From CALBPI01 sp039187375 (lineage in GTDB: Bacteria; Pseudomonadota; Gammaproteobacteria; Steroidobacterales; Woeseiaceae): a stretch of DNA of 7,760 nucleotides. The position numbers and the translations under genes were made by a program. The stretch covers positions 1-7,760 of the forward strand of contig JBCCZN010000134.1 of assembly GCA_039187375.1 (NCBI GenBank), given 5' to 3'. The stretch's first letter is position 1. Every line of letters begins with the position of its first letter. The notes beneath the pieces are model-generated. The model saw only the letters and a list, made by a program, of their open reading frames with translations, was not told the DNA's origin and ran no database searches. Positions 5,864-7,760 of this stretch are shown here, piece by piece.

Positions 5864-6580
5864 TTAGTCGTCGATTTGCACCTGACCCGCGACATTACTG
5901 TGGCTGATGCTGCCGCTGCCATCGCTAACGACGGTGAAACTGCCGCCCACATCCTTAGCGGTAATGCTGCCCGACCCGTCACGACCGACGTAGACGTCGT
6001 TGGTAATCTGGGCGGCTTTGATTGAGCCCGAGCCATCCTCACCAATGTATACGCTGCCTGCGTTGACGATTGTGATGCTGCCGCTGCCATCGTCAGAGAT
6101 CTTGACCGCACCGGCGACATCCGCAACCTGAATGGAGCCCGATCCATCTTCAATTTCCACCGAAGCAACGCCATTCACCACCAGCGAACCGCTGCCATCA
6201 TCGATCCGGACCGGCAGGTGATTTGGAACCTGCACCTCAAGATCCAGTCTTGCGTAGCTGTTGCCCAGCATGCGCGTCATCGACTTCGGGATAATCGTGC
6301 GAATAACGAGCGTCGAACCCTCTCTCTGGGTTTCAAGTGAAATTTCTTTGAGGTCGTCCTCATCACTAGCACAGGCCATACCCTCGAGCTGCGCGGTAGT
6401 GAGTGTTGGCTGCCCGGTGACAACCAGCTTACCTGCCCCTGCTGCGACGGCGATTTCGCTGATGCCATCAAGCGCCAGTTCTTCTGCGATGTCCATGCTC
6501 TCGCGACAATTGTCATCGGCATTAGCCGGGGCGATCAGGCATGCAGCCAAGAGGGTAAAAATTGTGGTCTTTTTAGTCAT
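5864..6580 (-). CDS. exported DGSGS-repeat protein, DUF4097/DUF2807-like beta-strand repeats
   Basis: The protein has 238 residues. Residues 1-21 are a signal peptide with a good signal peptidase I site (A-N-A before DD). The segment L11-A12-A13-C14 also matches a lipobox, but hydrophobic residues continue after the Cys, so secretion to the periplasm or outside is favoured over lipidation. Residues 25-120 form a domain with C25 and C70, a possible disulfide. Residues 128-238 hold six DGSGS motifs (128, 145, 164, 182, 201, 220), each followed by a short beta strand, one turn per 17-19 residues. This is what a right-handed beta-helix or beta-roll would look like and resembles DUF4097/DUF2807 (adhesin-like) proteins. 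Its role is unknown, and surface or periplasmic binding is plausible. The ATG at 6580 has GGAG 8 nt upstream (complement of 6589-6592). The longer open frame to 6790 lacks a signal peptide and crosses the next gene's end. No confident promoter is seen in the 175-nt gap upstream. Confidence 0.78.
   Translation of the reverse strand: MTKKTTIFTLLAACLIAPANADDNCRESMDIAEELALDGISEIAVAAGAGKLVVTGQPTLTTAQLEGMACASDEDDLKEISLETQREGSTLVIRTIIPKSMTRMLGNSYARLDLEVQVPNHLPVRIDDGSGSLVVNGVASVEIEDGSGSIQVADVAGAVKISDDGSGSITIVNAGSVYIGEDGSGSIKAAQITNDVYVGRDGSGSITAKDVGGSFTVVSDGSGSISHSNVAGQVQIDD
5909..6199 (-). repeat. six tandem DGSGS coding repeats (51-57 nt units)
   Basis: Each unit encodes D-G-S-G-S-(I/L) plus 12-14 variable residues. 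Units are imperfect at the DNA level, but some blocks are identical. GATGCTGCCGCTGCCATCG (+ strand) occurs at both 5906-5924 and 6074-6092, 168 nt apart. Unit number could change by recombination or slippage between such blocks. Confidence 0.75.
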
Positions 6581-6755
6581 GGTCAATGCTCCATCATTGC
6601 AGGAATTCAGAGTTAGATGACTCGGTCGACGAAAAGGTTTAGTTGCAGACGTAAAATATAGACAAAGAACGTGTCGAACGCGTGTTGCCAAGTGCCGCGG
6701 TGCACAAGCCAAAATTGGCGAGAGAGCACCTAATGTAGAGCGAAAGGTGGTCGTG

Positions 6756-7635
6756 TCACCCATTCTCGAACAGAGCGCGATCCTCGGCACAGAGTTTGTC
6801 TACCAATTTACGAATTTCATCGACCGGAATACCCTGTGTCATTTCGATAGTTGGGAGGCCGGCGGCCTGCCTGGCCACTTGATATTGCATGGCAACGGCT
6901 TTCGCATACGGCTTATGGCGAAGTGCAGGCTCCGCGACGCTTAGGAGCACACCTGAAAGGCCTGTCTTGGCGTTTGGTGCAATCTGGGAGATCGCGCTGG
7001 TGTAGGCACTGATGACCTCTGCCGGGAATCGGGCCGCTTCCGGCAGTGCGTCAAAATCCTCCTGGCTAATCCAAGCCAGTGTCACCGGCGTCTCGCCCAA
7101 GGCAACCTGAATGTTGCCAAGGTGGCTCAGAGCACCGAGGTGGCCAAGCAAAGCCGCACGTTCATACCATTCGCGCGCAGCCTCAAGCGCTTCTCGTTGG
7201 GCGGCCGACAGCTCGCGGCCAAACGGTTGCATCGCGATGCCGAGCGCCGGCGCAACACCGCTCAATTTGTCGACCGCTCGAGCAGCCCCCATCGCCTGAC
7301 GCCATCAGTTCAGTGCGTACTCCAAGTACCACCATGGCGGCTGTGTCGTGTTGTTCGGCAAGGGACTCGAGCGCGTCAGACGTAATACCACGATATTCGT
7401 TGAACCAAGGTCCCATCTGGGCAGTCTGCCGAAGCCGCTGCAGCTCGGCATCGATATCAAAAGTCAGCTCAAGATCGACCAGATGCAGACATGCATCAGA
7501 TTCGTCGGCAGAATCAGCACCGCTTTGTGAACCAATCGCGTTGTCTGCACCGGGTTCAGACAGCCTTATATTTGAGTCTGAACTCAGATTATCTGCCCGC
7601 GTTGCACGTGTGTCATTGATTTCCGAGTGCTGCAC
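6756..7635 (-). pseudogene. Sel1/TPR-like repeat protein gene interrupted by a frameshift
   Basis: Two overlapping - strand frames encode one protein. The upstream frame (from a GTG at 7635) gives an acidic, Ser-rich disordered N-terminus (1-50), then a helix with LAEQHDTAAMVVLG at 92-105. The downstream frame continues through AREWYERAALLGHLGALSHLGN and ends at the TGA at 6756-6758. Removing one G from the G5 run (C at 7286-7290 on +) joins them as ELMASGDGAARAVDKLSG without a gap, giving 292 residues. The WYERAA..G...A...LG pattern is typical of Sel1-like repeats, which are alpha-solenoid protein-binding modules. Uncorrected, translation runs out of frame after about residue 116 and stops at 7183. 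It may be a true pseudogene, a sequencing error or, less likely, an expressed split. No signal peptide is visible in the part starting at the GTG, so location is unclear. The GTG has no good ribosome site and the frame is open upstream, so the true start may lie elsewhere. Confidence 0.7.
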
Positions 7636-7760
7636 TGCGAATGGCTGTGCATGTTGGGTTGGCTCCCTACGTGCGCTGCGGCGTTGGATTAAGACAACAT
7701 TAACTATTCGCTTGAGTCGAGTCGGATTCGGAGCGGATTCCCGATTCAGGAGAGGTTTTC
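7636..7760 (-). other. open but unassigned upstream part of the Sel1-like frame, reaching the window edge
   Basis: The reading frame of the N-terminal Sel1-like part has no stop from 7635 to the right edge. It contains no ATG, GTG or TTG before the GTG at 7635. The translation is basic, with a short hydrophobic patch RIVNVVLIQRR, and does not look like a clear signal peptide. It could be coding sequence of a gene starting beyond the window or a leader that happens to be open. Confidence 0.35.
7663..7668 (-). promoter_or_regulatory. strong Shine-Dalgarno-like site before an ATG in the wrong frame
   Basis: AGGGAG on the - strand is followed after 10 nt by an ATG at 7652. That ATG is in the frame of the downstream half of the Sel1-like gene, not the upstream half, and reads only 22 codons before a TGA. 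If this is the true start, the gene carries a second indel near its beginning. Confidence 0.3.

Noticed and set aside
6640..6660. TATATTTTA-like -10 box upstream of the DGSGS-repeat gene
   Set aside because: No -35 hexamer at 16-18 nt spacing is convincing; the nearest match (TTCGAC) is only 14 nt away.
6708..6719. GCCAA-AA-TTGGC palindrome as a terminator for the Sel1-like gene
   Set aside because: The loop is only 2 nt, the stem is short, and no T run follows on the - strand. It may be chance or an unrelated protein site.
6581..6790. Extended N-terminus of the DGSGS-repeat protein
   Set aside because: It would bury the signal peptide internally and overlap the preceding gene's end. A GGAG site supports the ATG at 6580.
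6756..7292. Downstream half of the Sel1-like gene as an independent 178-residue gene
   Set aside because: Its only early ATG falls inside the G5 run junction, with no ribosome site, and it continues the upstream frame's protein without loss when one base is removed.

Overview
The window looks like bacterial chromosome, most likely from a Gammaproteobacterium or a close relative. This is inferred from an intermediate-to-high GC content by eye, lipobox and signal-peptide style, short Shine-Dalgarno sites, tightly packed overlapping genes and the mix of families. No rRNA, tRNA, CRISPR array, transposase or phage gene is visible, and the exact taxon cannot be fixed from the sequence.

Layout, left to right. 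(1) The last 53 codons of an unrecognised + strand gene (1-162) meet, tail to tail with a 6-nt gap, a 484-residue predicted lipoprotein with Asp-box (BNR) repeats on the - strand (169-1623). (2) A three-gene - strand operon occupies 1805-4242. Read in transcription order it encodes an integral-membrane fatty acid hydroxylase/sterol desaturase with complete histidine boxes, a 163-residue membrane-anchored or secreted protein of unknown function, and a 407-residue fusion of an HTTM (vitamin K-dependent carboxylase-like) membrane domain to a DCC-type thiol-disulfide oxidoreductase domain. Both junctions are 8-nt start/stop overlaps of the form ATGnnTAR, so the three proteins are probably made together. 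(3) Divergent from the operon, across a spacer carrying a 17-bp palindrome, is an XRE-like DNA-binding regulator (4407-5162). It is translationally coupled (TGATG) to a 231-residue multi-pass membrane protein of unknown function (5162-5857). (4) Again tail to tail with a 6-nt gap is a - strand exported protein whose C-terminal half is six tandem DGSGS repeats of 17-19 residues (5864-6580), resembling DUF4097/DUF2807 beta-strand repeat proteins. (5) The right end holds a - strand Sel1/TPR-like gene (6756-7635) broken by an apparent single-base insertion in a run of five C/G at 7286-7290. Its reading frame stays open to the window edge.

The most interesting part is the hydroxylase / small exported protein / HTTM-DCC operon with its divergent regulator. 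It looks like an undescribed membrane-redox or lipid-modification module. The pairing of a small membrane-anchored protein with an HTTM protein is organisationally like SdpA-SdpB of the Bacillus SDP toxin system, but no toxin precursor is visible and that comparison is inference only.
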